A stretch of DNA of 64,000 bases from Sphingomonas hengshuiensis (GTDB taxonomy: Bacteria; Pseudomonadota; Alphaproteobacteria; Sphingomonadales; Sphingomonadaceae). Every line of letters starts with the position of its first letter. Within the stretch, counting starts at the first letter, position 1. The translations under genes were made by a program, and so were the position numbers. Below, one piece after another: positions 1-8,977 of the stretch. Under the pieces are notes generated by a model that was given only the letters and a program-made list of their open reading frames with translations, was not told where the DNA came from and did no database searches. The stretch is from the NCBI RefSeq assembly GCF_000935025.1, contig NZ_CP010836.1, positions 2,480,001-2,544,000 on the forward strand, given 5' to 3'.

Positions 1-2
1 CG

Positions 3-698
3 CTCGCAGGCACCGACGCGGCCAACCCGCGCCACTATAACGACCCCAACGGCACCGCCCAGACCGCGAACTATGGCAATCCCAACGGCCATATCATCCG
101 CCTGCGCGAAACCGGCGACACCACCGAAGCGACGACGTTCACCTGGGACATCTATCTGTTCGGCGCCGGCGCCGATCTGGATGCGGCGAACATCAACATC
201 TCGGGCCTCACCGGCGACCAGGACTTCTCGTCGCCCGACGGCCTGTGGTTCAGCCGGACGACCAACGCAGCGGGTCTCGTCAAGCCGGTGCTGTGGGTCC
301 AGACCGACGACGGCGCCTATACCGACGTCACCAACTGCATGATGCTGGCGGCACAGCCGGGCAGCGTCGCCGATGGCGGCGCGCGCACGATCACCAACAC
401 CGGCACCGGTGGCGCGACTGCCACCCAGGCGACCCGCGTGGGCGCGGCTCCGACCGCGGCGACGCTCAAGCGCTTCCTGGTCGGCCCGGTCGAGTGCGAG
501 ATCACCGGCGTGGACACGACGCCCGATGGCCGCACGCTGTTCGTCGGCATCCAGCACCCCGGCGAAGGCGGCACCCCCGCGGCGCCCAGCAGCCACTGGC
601 CCGACAGCCAGGCCACCGGCACCGCCGGCGCCACGGTCCGCCCGCGCTCGGCGGTGGCGGTCATCACCAAGACCGATGGCGGCGTGATCGCGCTGTAA
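3..698 (+). CDS. PhoX-family alkaline phosphatase, C-terminal part (5' end outside window)
   Basis: The reading frame is open from the window edge to the TAA at 696-698, giving about 231 residues of the C-terminal part. The stretch with SPDGLWF, then PVECEITGVDTTPDGRTLF and GIQHPGE, is typical of the DUF839/PhoX family. These are exported, calcium-dependent phosphatases that release phosphate from organic esters and usually carry a Tat signal, which is not visible here because the start is missing. A strong terminator follows directly, so this is the end of its transcription unit. Family assignment is fairly secure from the motifs; substrate is not determinable. Confidence 0.75.
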   Translation, partial: LAGTDAANPRHYNDPNGTAQTANYGNPNGHIIRLRETGDTTEATTFTWDIYLFGAGADLDAANINISGLTGDQDFSSPDGLWFSRTTNAAGLVKPVLWVQTDDGAYTDVTNCMMLAAQPGSVADGGARTITNTGTGGATATQATRVGAAPTAATLKRFLVGPVECEITGVDTTPDGRTLFVGIQHPGEGGTPAAPSSHWPDSQATGTAGATVRPRSAVAVITKTDGGVIAL

Positions 699-720
699 GC
701 CAAATTTCGGCACGACTGAC

Positions 721-752
721 GGGGAGGTCCCTTGCGGGGCCTCCCCCTTTTT
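721..752 (+). terminator. Rho-independent terminator after the PhoX-like gene
   Basis: GGGGAGGTCC and GGGGCCTCCCC form a GC-rich stem around a short loop, and five T residues follow directly. Confidence 0.85.
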
Positions 753-799
753 ATGCGCGCGCGCTATAACCGTCGCGGGTCGCGACACAGGGGGCGCCG

Positions 800-1417
800 G
801 TGCAGGTTGCAGTACTGACGTTCGAGGGGTTCAACGAACTCGATTCGTTCATTGCGGCCGCGATTCTCAACCGGATGAAGCCCCGCGGCTGGGCGGCCTA
901 TATCACTGCCCCCACCGAATGGGTGACGTCGGGCAACGGCGTCACGGTACAACGCCAGCGCCCGCTGGAATTCGCCGCGGAGGCCGACGCGGTGCTGATC
1001 GGCAGCGGCTGGCGCACCCGCGAGGTCGCCGCCGACCCGGTCATGCTGGCGCGGATCGCGCTCGACCCTGCGCGCCAGTTGATCGGCGCGCAATGCTCGG
1101 GGACGCTGCTGCTCGCCCGGCTGGGGCTGATCGGCGGCCTGCCCGCCTGCACCGATGTGACCACGAAGCCCTGGGTGATCGAGGCGGGGGTCGAGGTTAT
1201 CGACGCACCCTTTGTCGCGCACGGCAATGTCGCGACGGCAGGAGGCTGCCTTGCCTCGCAATATCTGGCCGCATGGACGATCGCGCGGGGCGCGTCGGTG
1301 CAGGATGCCGCCGCCGCGCTCGACTATGTCGCACCAGTGGGAGAGAAACGCCGCACGGTCGACCACGCAATGGGCGTGATTGCACCGTTCCTCCCCGCCG
1401 AAGCGCGCGTCGCCTGA
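800..1417 (+). CDS. DJ-1/PfpI family protein (glutamine amidotransferase-like fold)
   Basis: This 205-residue protein begins at a GTG. It starts with the beta strand and loop usual for the family (VAVLTFEGFNELDSF), and the nucleophile-elbow cysteine is Cys99 in GAQCSGT. The length matches single-domain DJ-1/PfpI proteins, which include glyoxalases, isocyanide hydratases, chaperones and peptidases. The sequence does not decide among these. It stands alone between a terminator and a convergent lipoprotein gene, so the neighbours give no clue. Confidence 0.8.
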   Translation: MQVAVLTFEGFNELDSFIAAAILNRMKPRGWAAYITAPTEWVTSGNGVTVQRQRPLEFAAEADAVLIGSGWRTREVAADPVMLARIALDPARQLIGAQCSGTLLLARLGLIGGLPACTDVTTKPWVIEAGVEVIDAPFVAHGNVATAGGCLASQYLAAWTIARGASVQDAAAALDYVAPVGEKRRTVDHAMGVIAPFLPAEARVA

Positions 1418-1448
1418 ACTCGGGCGACGTGGCGATGGCGTGCGACCG

Positions 1449-1838
1449 CTAGCGGTCGTCCGAGCGGCTGATGATGTTCGCGGTGCCATCCGGCGTGATG
1501 CTGATCATATGGCTCTTGCCGCCATCGCAGTCGGCGCGCCACAGCGGCTGGCCATCCTGATCGGGGAGCCGCGTCGACGCCTTTACTTCCTGGCACGGCA
1601 GCCCCGCGTCGAGGATCGCGCGGATGAACACCACGTTGCGCTGGCGGTCGGACATTCCCAGCACGGTGGCCAGAACATTGCCCGTTTCCGCATCGTTACC
1701 GATCGCGTTCGCTTCGAGGTCGTCCGAATTGCCGGGCTCCACCGTGACGTTGGGCGTCGAACCCTTTTCGTCAGCCGCGGGCTGGCACGCCGCCACCGCA
1801 AGGCCGGCGACTGCAATCAGCAAAAGGCGTTTGCGCAT
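1449..1838 (-). CDS. Small putative lipoprotein of unknown function
   Basis: The 129-residue product starts MRKRLLLIAVAGLAVAACQ, a short positively charged, hydrophobic signal ending in the lipobox VAAC, so it should be lipidated and kept in the periplasm or outer membrane. An in-frame ATG exists further upstream, but the chosen start at 1838 follows a good ribosome site (GGAGAG seven bases before) and gives the normal signal length. The mature part is acidic and has two cysteines (LPCQEV and RADCDGG) that could form a disulfide. I recognise no domain. Confidence 0.6.
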   Translation of the reverse strand: MRKRLLLIAVAGLAVAACQPAADEKGSTPNVTVEPGNSDDLEANAIGNDAETGNVLATVLGMSDRQRNVVFIRAILDAGLPCQEVKASTRLPDQDGQPLWRADCDGGKSHMISITPDGTANIISRSDDR

Positions 1839-1933
1839 TCGATTCTCTCCACTCATGCCGTTCGGACACGCCGCCTCCCCGCCCGCCTGCAATGCAAGCC
1901 GCTACAGGAAGGTTCCGGCGCGCCTGCCGCGTC

Positions 1934-3241
1934 CTATCGTTGATAGGCCTTGGGCAGGGCGCCTTCCTTGGGCTCCCAATAGCGGTCGCGCAAGCGCGTC
2001 TGGCGGCTGACCAGCGGCTGTTCGACGCCGTCGATATACACCGCCTGCGCGGTGCTGCCGATCTCCAGCGGGTCGCCGTCCCATACGACGACATCGCCGT
2101 GACGACCGGGCCGCAGCGATCCGAACGCATCGCCCATGCCCAGGGCTTCGGCGGGGCGCGAACTGATCGTCGCGAACGCCTCGCCCCAGCTTAGCCCGGA
2201 TGCGCCGGGCACGCTGGCGATCGCGACCAGATTGCCGGCATATTGCTTTTCCCAGCGCGCCTGCCGCGCCTCGTCCTGGTTGATCGTGCCCATGCCGACC
2301 AGCACCCCCGCCGCCTTCATCCGCCCGATATTCGATTGCGTCGCGGCCAGCGCCTCGAAGCTCTCGGGCAGGTCGGCGACCGGCGATGCGATCACCGCGA
2401 CCCCCGCCGCCGCAATCTCCCGTGCCACCGTCCAACCCTCGGTCGCGCCCACCAGCACGAGGTGCAGCGAAGGCACGTCCTTCTTGAGCTGGAGCACGAC
2501 GAGAATGTCCGACGCGCGCTCGACATGGACGAGCAACGGCATCTTGCCCTGCACCACCGGCACCAGCGCCACGGCGTCGGCGCGGGTCAGCATCGCGTCC
2601 TTGCTGTTGCTCTCGAACGCCGCCGGGCTGCGCACATAGTCGCGCACGAGCAGCAGCGCATTACGCAGCATCGCATAGGCGGCAGGGCGGCTGCCCCCGG
2701 CGGCGCGTGCGCCCGCCTCGCCATATTCCATGAACTGGAACGCGCGGGGGCGCGAAACCGCGTCCATGTCCGCGCCCAGATCGATCACCGCGCCCTGCCC
2801 GGCAAAGATCGATCCGCGGCTATTGTCGGGCGCGACCACCGCGCGGGTGACGCCCTCGACGCGGTTGATCGCGATCGGGCTGCTCTTGGGATTTACCGCA
2901 GGCGCCACGTCGAGCGCGGCGTTGAACGGCGATCCGCTCGCGGCGGTGTCGTTGGTGCCCTCGACGGCATCTACTTCGACGATCCCCATCCGGGTGAAGC
3001 CGGCGAAGATCCCCGGCGAGACCCAGCGCCCGCCGGCGTCGACGACACGAACCCCCGCAGGGACCGCGACGCCCGCGCCCGCCGCAACGACCTTGCCGTC
3101 GCGGATGACAACCGTACCGCCGTCCACCGGACCGGCGCCGTCGCCGATGACGAGCTTTGCATTGGTAATGGCGACGGTCTGTGCCGCAGCGGGGCTGGCG
3201 AACGCTGCGGCGGCGGCGGCGCCGAGAAGCAGAGACTTCAT
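1934..3241 (-). CDS. Exported amidohydrolase-like protein with degenerate metal site
   Basis: The 435-residue product has a clear signal peptide (MKSLLLGAAAAAAFASPAAAQ). The amidohydrolase composite shape is visible: an N-terminal strand pair with DGGTVVIRDGKVVAAG, the barrel, and the C-terminal GSLRPGRHGDVVVWDGDPL return to the small domain. Where active members have the HxH metal ligands after the 'PG' turn, this protein reads SPGIFAGFTRMG, so the first two ligands are absent. It starts inside the stop codon of the upstream paralogue (TGATG), so the two are translationally coupled. It may be a non-catalytic or altered partner of that enzyme. Confidence 0.75.
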   Translation of the reverse strand: MKSLLLGAAAAAAFASPAAAQTVAITNAKLVIGDGAGPVDGGTVVIRDGKVVAAGAGVAVPAGVRVVDAGGRWVSPGIFAGFTRMGIVEVDAVEGTNDTAASGSPFNAALDVAPAVNPKSSPIAINRVEGVTRAVVAPDNSRGSIFAGQGAVIDLGADMDAVSRPRAFQFMEYGEAGARAAGGSRPAAYAMLRNALLLVRDYVRSPAAFESNSKDAMLTRADAVALVPVVQGKMPLLVHVERASDILVVLQLKKDVPSLHLVLVGATEGWTVAREIAAAGVAVIASPVADLPESFEALAATQSNIGRMKAAGVLVGMGTINQDEARQARWEKQYAGNLVAIASVPGASGLSWGEAFATISSRPAEALGMGDAFGSLRPGRHGDVVVWDGDPLEIGSTAQAVYIDGVEQPLVSRQTRLRDRYWEPKEGALPKAYQR

Positions 3242-4671
3242 CACTTCACGTCCCCCTCGCCGGGCTGGCCCAGCTCGAAATCGGATACCGGGCGCAGCTT
3301 CGGATTGGCGGCATCGTAGAGCAGCGCGCCGTCGACCCACACCATCTGGGGCCGGGTATAGACGCTGAACGGATTGCCGTTCCACAGCACGACATCCGCC
3401 ATCTTGCCGGGCTTCAGGCTGCCGGTCCTGTCGGCGATGCCCAGCGCCTTGGCCGGGTTGATCGCCAGCCATTTCCACGCCGTCGCCTCCGAAATGTCGA
3501 AGCCCGATTTGATCCCCGACGCCCGCGCCTTGGCGACTTCCTGGTTCAGCCGCTGGATGCCGTTGGCGTCGTCCGAATGGATCAACCCGCACGCGCCTTC
3601 CTTTTCCAGGATGGCGAGATTCTCGTTCACCGCGTCATAGGCTTCCATCTTGAAGCCGTACCAATCGGCCCACACCGCGGCGCAGGTGCTGTTGGCCTTG
3701 AGCAGGTCGGCAATCTTGTACGCCTCTACGGCGTGGTGGAACGCGGTGACCTTGTACCCGAACTCCTTCGCCATATCCATGACGATGGCCATTTCGTCGG
3801 CGCGGTAGCAATGGTTCTGGACGAGGATCTCGCCGTCCAGCACGCCGCGCAGCGTGTCCATCGCGATGTCGCGCGCGGGCGGTTCGCCGCCCTTTTCCTC
3901 ATATTTGTCCCAACGGCGCTTATACTCGGCGGCGCGCGCCCAGGTCTGGCGGTCATAGGCGACATTGCCCATCCGCGTGGCGGGCGCCCGGCCCTTGCCG
4001 CCATAGACGCGCTTGGGATTCTCGCCGCACGCCATCTTCAGGCCATAGGGCGCGCCTGGGAACTTCATGCCCTGCACGGTGCGGGCATAGACATTCTTGA
4101 GCACCACCGATCGCCCGCCGAACAGATTGGCCGATCCGGGCAGGATCTGGAGCGTGGTGACGCCGCCATTGGTCAGCGCACGCGCAAAGCCGGGGTCCTG
4201 CGGCCATACGCTGTGCTCGGCCCATACCTCGGGCGTGGCGGGCGAGGTCGCCTCGTTGCCGTCGGACAGCGCCTCGACGCCCGGCGACGGATAATCGCCG
4301 AGGTGGCTGTGGATGTCGATCACGCCCGGGGTGACATATTTGCCCCGCCCGTCGATCACCGTCGTCCCGGCATCGGCGGTCAGCCCCTGCCCCACCGCGA
4401 CGATCTTGCCCTCGCGGAACAGCACCGAACCGCCATCGATCCGCCCGCCTTCGCCATCCAGCACGGTGACGTTGGTCACCAGTGTCGGCGCGCCTGGATA
4501 GACGCGATAGGTGGAGGGATAGGGATCATGGGAATAGCCCTTGCCCTTGCCCGGGCCGGCGCCTGTCGACGCCGCGGGTGTGCCCGCGCCTGCGCTCCGT
4601 GCGCCACCGCCATTGGTGGCACAGGCCGCAAGCATGCTTGCGGCGCCCAGAATCAGAATGGATCGGATCAA
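3241..4671 (-). CDS. Amidohydrolase family lipoprotein (imidazolonepropionase-like)
   Basis: From a TTG start the product is 476 residues: IRSILILGAASMLAACATN is a lipoprotein signal with lipobox LAAC, followed by a Gly/Ala/Ser-rich linker. The metal-binding HxH is present (GVIDIHSHLGDY), later His residues occur in VQNHCYRADE and TAFHHAVEAY, and the catalytic Asp region is GLIHSDDANG. The C-terminal GSLKPGKMADVVLWNGNPF closes the composite domain. The family hydrolyses cyclic amides or peptides; the substrate is not deducible. The TTG is chosen because the first ATG lies inside the lipobox; a GGGG-rich ribosome site precedes it. It is first in a two-gene operon with a degenerate paralogue. 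Confidence 0.8.
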   Translation of the reverse strand: MIRSILILGAASMLAACATNGGGARSAGAGTPAASTGAGPGKGKGYSHDPYPSTYRVYPGAPTLVTNVTVLDGEGGRIDGGSVLFREGKIVAVGQGLTADAGTTVIDGRGKYVTPGVIDIHSHLGDYPSPGVEALSDGNEATSPATPEVWAEHSVWPQDPGFARALTNGGVTTLQILPGSANLFGGRSVVLKNVYARTVQGMKFPGAPYGLKMACGENPKRVYGGKGRAPATRMGNVAYDRQTWARAAEYKRRWDKYEEKGGEPPARDIAMDTLRGVLDGEILVQNHCYRADEMAIVMDMAKEFGYKVTAFHHAVEAYKIADLLKANSTCAAVWADWYGFKMEAYDAVNENLAILEKEGACGLIHSDDANGIQRLNQEVAKARASGIKSGFDISEATAWKWLAINPAKALGIADRTGSLKPGKMADVVLWNGNPFSVYTRPQMVWVDGALLYDAANPKLRPVSDFELGQPGEGDVK

Positions 4672-4929
4672 CCCCCAGCCCCTTTGACGATGCGGTGCGC
4701 GCCGGCCGCGCTTGACGGGGTGATCGCCGGGTTCGGCGCGCTTTGCAAGGGCGGCGCGCGCGTGAAGTCGCCGCAAATCATCGGTAGAATAATTGCGCGC
4801 CCCCGTGGATGTACGTAGCTGTTCGTAATAGAGTAGGTAGTGGTACCGAGTGTGGGGCCCTCGCGATCCTGTGCAGGGGCAGGTGATTTGCGTTTGAGTA
4901 GATTTCTCTACGGACCGAGTAATGGCGAT

Positions 4930-7599
4930 ATGCCCAAAACCACGTTGATCGCGGCGGGTTTTGTCGCGATCGCAAGCGTGTCGAGCATGTCTGCTCTGCT
5001 CGGCTGGATATTCGACGTCCCCAGCCTGCGCGAATACGGCTTCGACGGTCGCCCGATCTGGCCCTGGACCGCGATCGGCTACTCCACGCTTGCCCTCGCC
5101 TTCCTCGCCGCGATCCTGCGGCGCCAGATCCTGGCCACCATGCTCTGGTCGATCCCGCTGTCGTTGGGAATTCTCTCGGCGATCCAGACGCTGGGCGGGA
5201 TCGATCTGGGGATCGACCAATGGCTGTTCGGGGATATGGTACGCGCCTATCCAGTGCCGCATCCGGGGCGACCGGGCACGAACCCCACGACGATCCTGCT
5301 GCTCCTGTCGCTGGCGGGATTCGCCGCGATGACGCGCCAGCCCCGCGATTCGGACGTGCGCGGGCTGGTCGCCACGGCCACGTTGGGACTGGCGGGGACG
5401 GTCGCGCTGTTGCTGCTGTTCTCGCTTCGCACCTATGGCGCCGCCGAACATCATCCGCCGGCCCCCTCCTCGTTCGTCACGATCTTTGCGCTGGCGAGCG
5501 CGTTTATCGTGATCAACAGCGATTTCAGCTGGGTCGGGTTGCTCTCGCTCGGGCACAAGGACCGGCGCATGCTGCGCATCATGCTGCCCGCAGTACTGCT
5601 GATGCCGGTCGTCCCGTCGCTGATCGAGGCGCTGCTGATGCGCGCGGAGTTGATGGACGAGGTCTCCCGCGAACTGGTGGTGGCGGTGCTGAACGTCCTG
5701 ATCGTGGGCATGGTACTGTATTGGGCGGTAACGCGGATCGCCAAGGGGCAGTCGGCGCTGATCGAGCTGAGCGAGGCGATGGAACATGCCACCGTCGCGA
5801 TGACCACCACCGATGGCCGGATCACCCATTGGTCGCGCGGCTGCGAGGCGCTCTACGGCTGGTCGAGCGAAGAAGCGCTGGGCCGAAACAAATATGCGCT
5901 GCTCAACGCCCGGTGCGAGGACGTTCAGCACGGACTCCCGAAACGGCCCATCGCCGGGCCGCTCCAGCTCGTCGAGCGGCGCCGCGACGGGCGCGAAATC
6001 TGGGTCATCGAGCACTCCCATGTCGTGAGCACCCCCGATCGCGCGCCCGCGATCGTGCTCAGCATCAATGACGTCACGCAACGCGTCGCCGCGGTCCGCG
6101 CGCTGTCGGAGAGCGAGGAACGGCTGGCGATGGCGGTCGCCGCGCACCAGCTCGGCATTTTCGAATGGGAAGTCACCAGCGGCCGGCTGGAATGGTCGCC
6201 GGGAACCGAACAGCGTCTGGGGCTCGAGCCCGGATCGATCAACAGCTTCGAGACATGGCGCGCGCAGGTCGAGCCCGAGGATGTCCAGAGCCTGCTCGAG
6301 ACCGTGGCGCGCGCCGTCCAGAACCGCGCCGACAGCTTCAGCTGGCGCTATCGCTTCACCCAGTCGCGCACCGGGGTGCGCACCGTCGAGGGCTCGTCGC
6401 GCGCCTTCTACGACATCGACGGCAATCTGATCCGCACCGTCGGCATCATCCTCGACGTGACCGAGCAGCACGAACGCGAAGCGGCGCTCCGGCGGCGCGA
6501 GGCGCAGTTGCGCTCGATCCTCCAGACGGTGCCCGACGCGATGATCGTGGTCGACGAACAGGCGACGATCCTGCAATTCAGCACTGCGGCCGAGGCGGTC
6601 TGGGGCTATCGCGCGCCCGACGTGCTCGGCCAGCGCGCGACGATGCTGATCCCGGCCGAAGAGCGCGAGACGCGCCTCGTCGAGTTCAACACGTTCCTGG
6701 CACGCGGCGATTCGACGGTCGGCGACCTGATCACCGCCACCGCCGAAGCGGCGAACGGGCACCGGTTCCCGGTCGAGATGCGCACCGGCGTGGCCCGCGT
6801 CGACGGCAAGCTGCTCATCACGATCTTTGTCCGCGACCTCTCGCAACAGCTCGCCACCGAAGAGCGGCTGAGCGAACTCAGCGCCGAAATCGCGCATGTC
6901 TCGCGCCAGAGCGCGATGAGCGAGCTTGCCGCCGATCTCGCGCACGAACTCAACCAGCCGCTCAGCGCGACGTCGAACTTCCTCGCCGCGGCCCGCATCC
7001 TGCTGGAGCGCGGCGAAGCGGTCGAGCGCGTCACCGACTTGTTGCGGATGGGGTCCGAACAGACCCAGCGCGCTGGCGAGATCATCCGCCGCATGCGCGC
7101 GTTCATGGCGCGCGGCGAAGTCGAGATCCGCGCCGAATCGCTCGAACGCACCGTCCGCGACGCCGTCGAGCTGGTCATGGTCGGGACGGGCCAGCTCCAG
7201 ATCCGCGTCGCCTATACGTTCGATCCCGACATCCGCCACGTCTTTGCCGATCGCATCCAGGTCCAGCAGGTGCTGGTCAACCTGATGCGCAATTCGATGG
7301 AGGCGCTGCGCCACGCCCCCCGCGCCGAACGCCTCATCACGATCGCCACCCGAAAACTCGACGACGCGCTGGCCGAGGTCGAAGTGTCGGACAACGGACC
7401 CGGAATTCCCGCAAAAGTCCTGGACCAGCTTTTCTCAAGGTTTACGACGACTAAAGGACCTTCTGGCGGAATGGGTATTGGGCTTTCGATCAGTAAGCGT
7501 ATCATCGAGGCCCATGGTGGCACATTGAGTGCCGAAAACCGGCCCGAGGGTGGCGCTAGTTTCCGCTTCACCTTGCCGCTTGTTGAGGAGGACGAATGA
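4930..7599 (+). CDS. Membrane-bound PAS sensor histidine kinase, FixL-like
   Basis: The ATG at 4930 gives about 889 residues; GTG/TTG starts up to 90 bases upstream are possible. The first ~260 residues hold several hydrophobic segments (membrane sensor). Three PAS domains follow at about 277-390, 397-520 and 527-640. The kinase core has the H box with His672 (DLAHELNQPL), N box Asn784/Asn788 (NLMRNSMEAL), DNGPG at 821-825 and a G2 loop GMGIGLSIS. The third PAS most resembles FixL (MLIPAEERE), but the position of the heme-ligating histidine reads Glu/Arg, so oxygen sensing through heme is doubtful. The last four bases overlap its response regulator (ATGA). Confidence 0.88.
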   Translation: MPKTTLIAAGFVAIASVSSMSALLGWIFDVPSLREYGFDGRPIWPWTAIGYSTLALAFLAAILRRQILATMLWSIPLSLGILSAIQTLGGIDLGIDQWLFGDMVRAYPVPHPGRPGTNPTTILLLLSLAGFAAMTRQPRDSDVRGLVATATLGLAGTVALLLLFSLRTYGAAEHHPPAPSSFVTIFALASAFIVINSDFSWVGLLSLGHKDRRMLRIMLPAVLLMPVVPSLIEALLMRAELMDEVSRELVVAVLNVLIVGMVLYWAVTRIAKGQSALIELSEAMEHATVAMTTTDGRITHWSRGCEALYGWSSEEALGRNKYALLNARCEDVQHGLPKRPIAGPLQLVERRRDGREIWVIEHSHVVSTPDRAPAIVLSINDVTQRVAAVRALSESEERLAMAVAAHQLGIFEWEVTSGRLEWSPGTEQRLGLEPGSINSFETWRAQVEPEDVQSLLETVARAVQNRADSFSWRYRFTQSRTGVRTVEGSSRAFYDIDGNLIRTVGIILDVTEQHEREAALRRREAQLRSILQTVPDAMIVVDEQATILQFSTAAEAVWGYRAPDVLGQRATMLIPAEERETRLVEFNTFLARGDSTVGDLITATAEAANGHRFPVEMRTGVARVDGKLLITIFVRDLSQQLATEERLSELSAEIAHVSRQSAMSELAADLAHELNQPLSATSNFLAAARILLERGEAVERVTDLLRMGSEQTQRAGEIIRRMRAFMARGEVEIRAESLERTVRDAVELVMVGTGQLQIRVAYTFDPDIRHVFADRIQVQQVLVNLMRNSMEALRHAPRAERLITIATRKLDDALAEVEVSDNGPGIPAKVLDQLFSRFTTTKGPSGGMGIGLSISKRIIEAHGGTLSAENRPEGGASFRFTLPLVEEDE

Positions 7600-8210
7600 C
7601 GAGGACGATCTATATCGTGGACGACGACGACGCGGTGCGTGCGTCGCTGCATAGTCTGTTGTCGGTTCGCCCGGACCTGGTCGTGCGCGGCTATCGTTCC
7701 GGCGACGCGTTCCTGCAGGAAGTGGGCGAGCTCGATCCCGGCGTCCTGTTGCTCGACTTCCACATGCCCGGCGCGACCGGGCTCGACGTACTGGTCGCGC
7801 TGGACAATAGCGGCCGGTTCGTGCCGATCGTGCTCACCGGCCAGGGCAATGTCACGCTCGCGGTGCAGGCGATGAAGGCGGGTGCGCTCGATTTCATCGA
7901 GAAGCCCTATGAAGCAGAGGTGCTGATGCAGGTCATCGACACCGCCTTCTCGCGGCTGGAGGAGGATAGCGAGGCGGCCTCGCGGGTCGGCGCCGCCGAA
8001 GCGAAAATCGCCAGGCTGTCACCGCGCGAGACCGATGTGCTGAAGGGGCTGATCGAGGGCCGGTCGAACAAGATCATCGCCTATGAGCTCGACATCAGCC
8101 CGCGCACGGTGGAAATCTATCGCGCCAACCTGATGGAAAAGCTGGAAGTGCGCAGCCTGTCCGAAGCGTTGCGCATCGCCTTCGCCGCGGGACTGTTCCC
8201 GAAGAACTGA
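7596..8210 (+). CDS. FixJ/NarL-type response regulator
   Basis: The 204-residue protein has a CheY-like receiver with acidic pocket DDDD at 9-12, phospho-acceptor Asp54 (LLLDFHMPG) and Lys in IEKPYE. A C-terminal LuxR-type helix-turn-helix follows (LSPRETDVLKGLIEG, then NKIIAYELDISPRTVEIYRANL). It overlaps the sensor kinase gene by four bases and should be its partner, acting as a phosphorylation-dependent transcription factor. Targets are not visible; it could be nitrogen, redox or stress related as in other FixJ-type pairs. Confidence 0.92.
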   Translation: MTRTIYIVDDDDAVRASLHSLLSVRPDLVVRGYRSGDAFLQEVGELDPGVLLLDFHMPGATGLDVLVALDNSGRFVPIVLTGQGNVTLAVQAMKAGALDFIEKPYEAEVLMQVIDTAFSRLEEDSEAASRVGAAEAKIARLSPRETDVLKGLIEGRSNKIIAYELDISPRTVEIYRANLMEKLEVRSLSEALRIAFAAGLFPKN

Positions 8211-8220
8211 CACCGGGCCG

Positions 8221-8272
8221 GAGCCTGTCTGGAAATGTGCTGCCCCCCGCGCATTTCCGGACGGGCCTCAGG
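8221..8272. terminator. Imperfect hairpin between convergent genes, probable bidirectional terminator
   Basis: GAGCCTGTCTGGAAATG pairs, with a few G-T or mismatched positions, with CATTTCCGGACGGGCCTC. It sits exactly between the stop codons of the convergent FixJ-type regulator and the receiver-like gene. A related sequence beginning GAGCCTGTTTGGAAAT occurs at 45091 after flhA. Confidence 0.55.
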
Positions 8273-8624
8273 CCTCGGCCTGCCATTGGCCGACCAGCGC
8301 CGCGAGTCCGGCCGCAGCGGTGGCGCGCTCCAGATAGAACAGGCGCGGATCGTCGCTGACCGGGGTGGCGTCCGGCGTCAGCACCACCACGCGTCGCCAG
8401 CGCCGATCGGCGCTGAGCGCCGATGCGCCGCCCTCGCGACTCATCGCGGCGCCGGCATCGGTGATCAGGATGGTCGGTCGCTCGGCGTTGCGGGTCAGCT
8501 GGGGATCGTCGAAATTCTTCGCGGTGACGAGGTCGGCGCCCCCCATGGACAGTCGCGCCGCGAGCGAGCTGCGCAGCGCAACTTCGCTTACGATCATCAC
8601 GAGCAGCAACATATCCTGGTTCAT
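8268..8624 (-). CDS. Receiver-like orphan protein (degenerate CheY fold)
   Basis: The 118-residue product starts at 8624 behind a strong ribosome site (GGAGGGCAGC before ATG). Its pattern, a hydrophobic first strand (MLLLVMIVSEV), a strand ending in Asp (PTILITDAGA), a fourth strand (RRVVVLTPD) and a final helix, fits a receiver-domain fold. The paired acidic residues at the end of strand 1 and the conserved lysine are missing, so phosphorylation is unlikely. It runs convergently to the FixJ-type gene. Function unknown; a degenerate receiver acting as an interaction module is possible. Confidence 0.5.
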   Translation of the reverse strand: MNQDMLLLVMIVSEVALRSSLAARLSMGGADLVTAKNFDDPQLTRNAERPTILITDAGAAMSREGGASALSADRRWRRVVVLTPDATPVSDDPRLFYLERATAAAGLAALVGQWQAEA

Positions 8625-8977
8625 GCTGCCCTCCACGCCGCGATCACGGAACCGCGCCGACGCCGGGCTATCCCCAGGGGCGCCTCGCGACGATTCAGGG
8701 CTTGTACCTATTCTGCGGGGCAGCGCGGACTCGGACGATACGGTCACGGACTCATTCCATAGCAAGGGCGTCCCGCGGCGATGCGTGGACAGCATGAGGG
8801 ACACGATGGGCCACCGCTTGCGCCGCCGGGGGCAACGCGGCCGCGCCCTGCGATGCCTATCCGATTTATAGCAGGAAGCCCCACCGGACCGGGCCAACAG
8901 ACGCTCCGGTCTTCACCCGAAGCTAAGAAGTATAATGCGTTAATCACGCGCTCCGCCGCGCCCCCACGCCGCAGGGC
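8625..8977. other. Gap between the receiver-like gene and the porin gene
   Basis: About 350 bases without a credible gene. It must hold the promoter of the minus-strand receiver-like gene; a minus-strand CTATAAAT lies at 8864-8871, far upstream. I see no clear terminator for the porin gene, which ends at 8978. Confidence 0.4.

Noticed and set aside
2243..4818. Long plus-strand frames opposite the amidohydrolases
   Set aside because: Arg/His-rich shadow translations; the minus-strand genes have signal peptides and family motifs.
3241..7314. A very long minus-strand open frame of more than 1300 codons
   Set aside because: Only its last third is the amidohydrolase; the rest is antisense to the sensor kinase and arises from GC-rich codon bias.
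8744..8947. Small frames in the 8.6-8.97 kb gap
   Set aside because: No ribosome sites, no conserved pattern, and they overlap each other on both strands.
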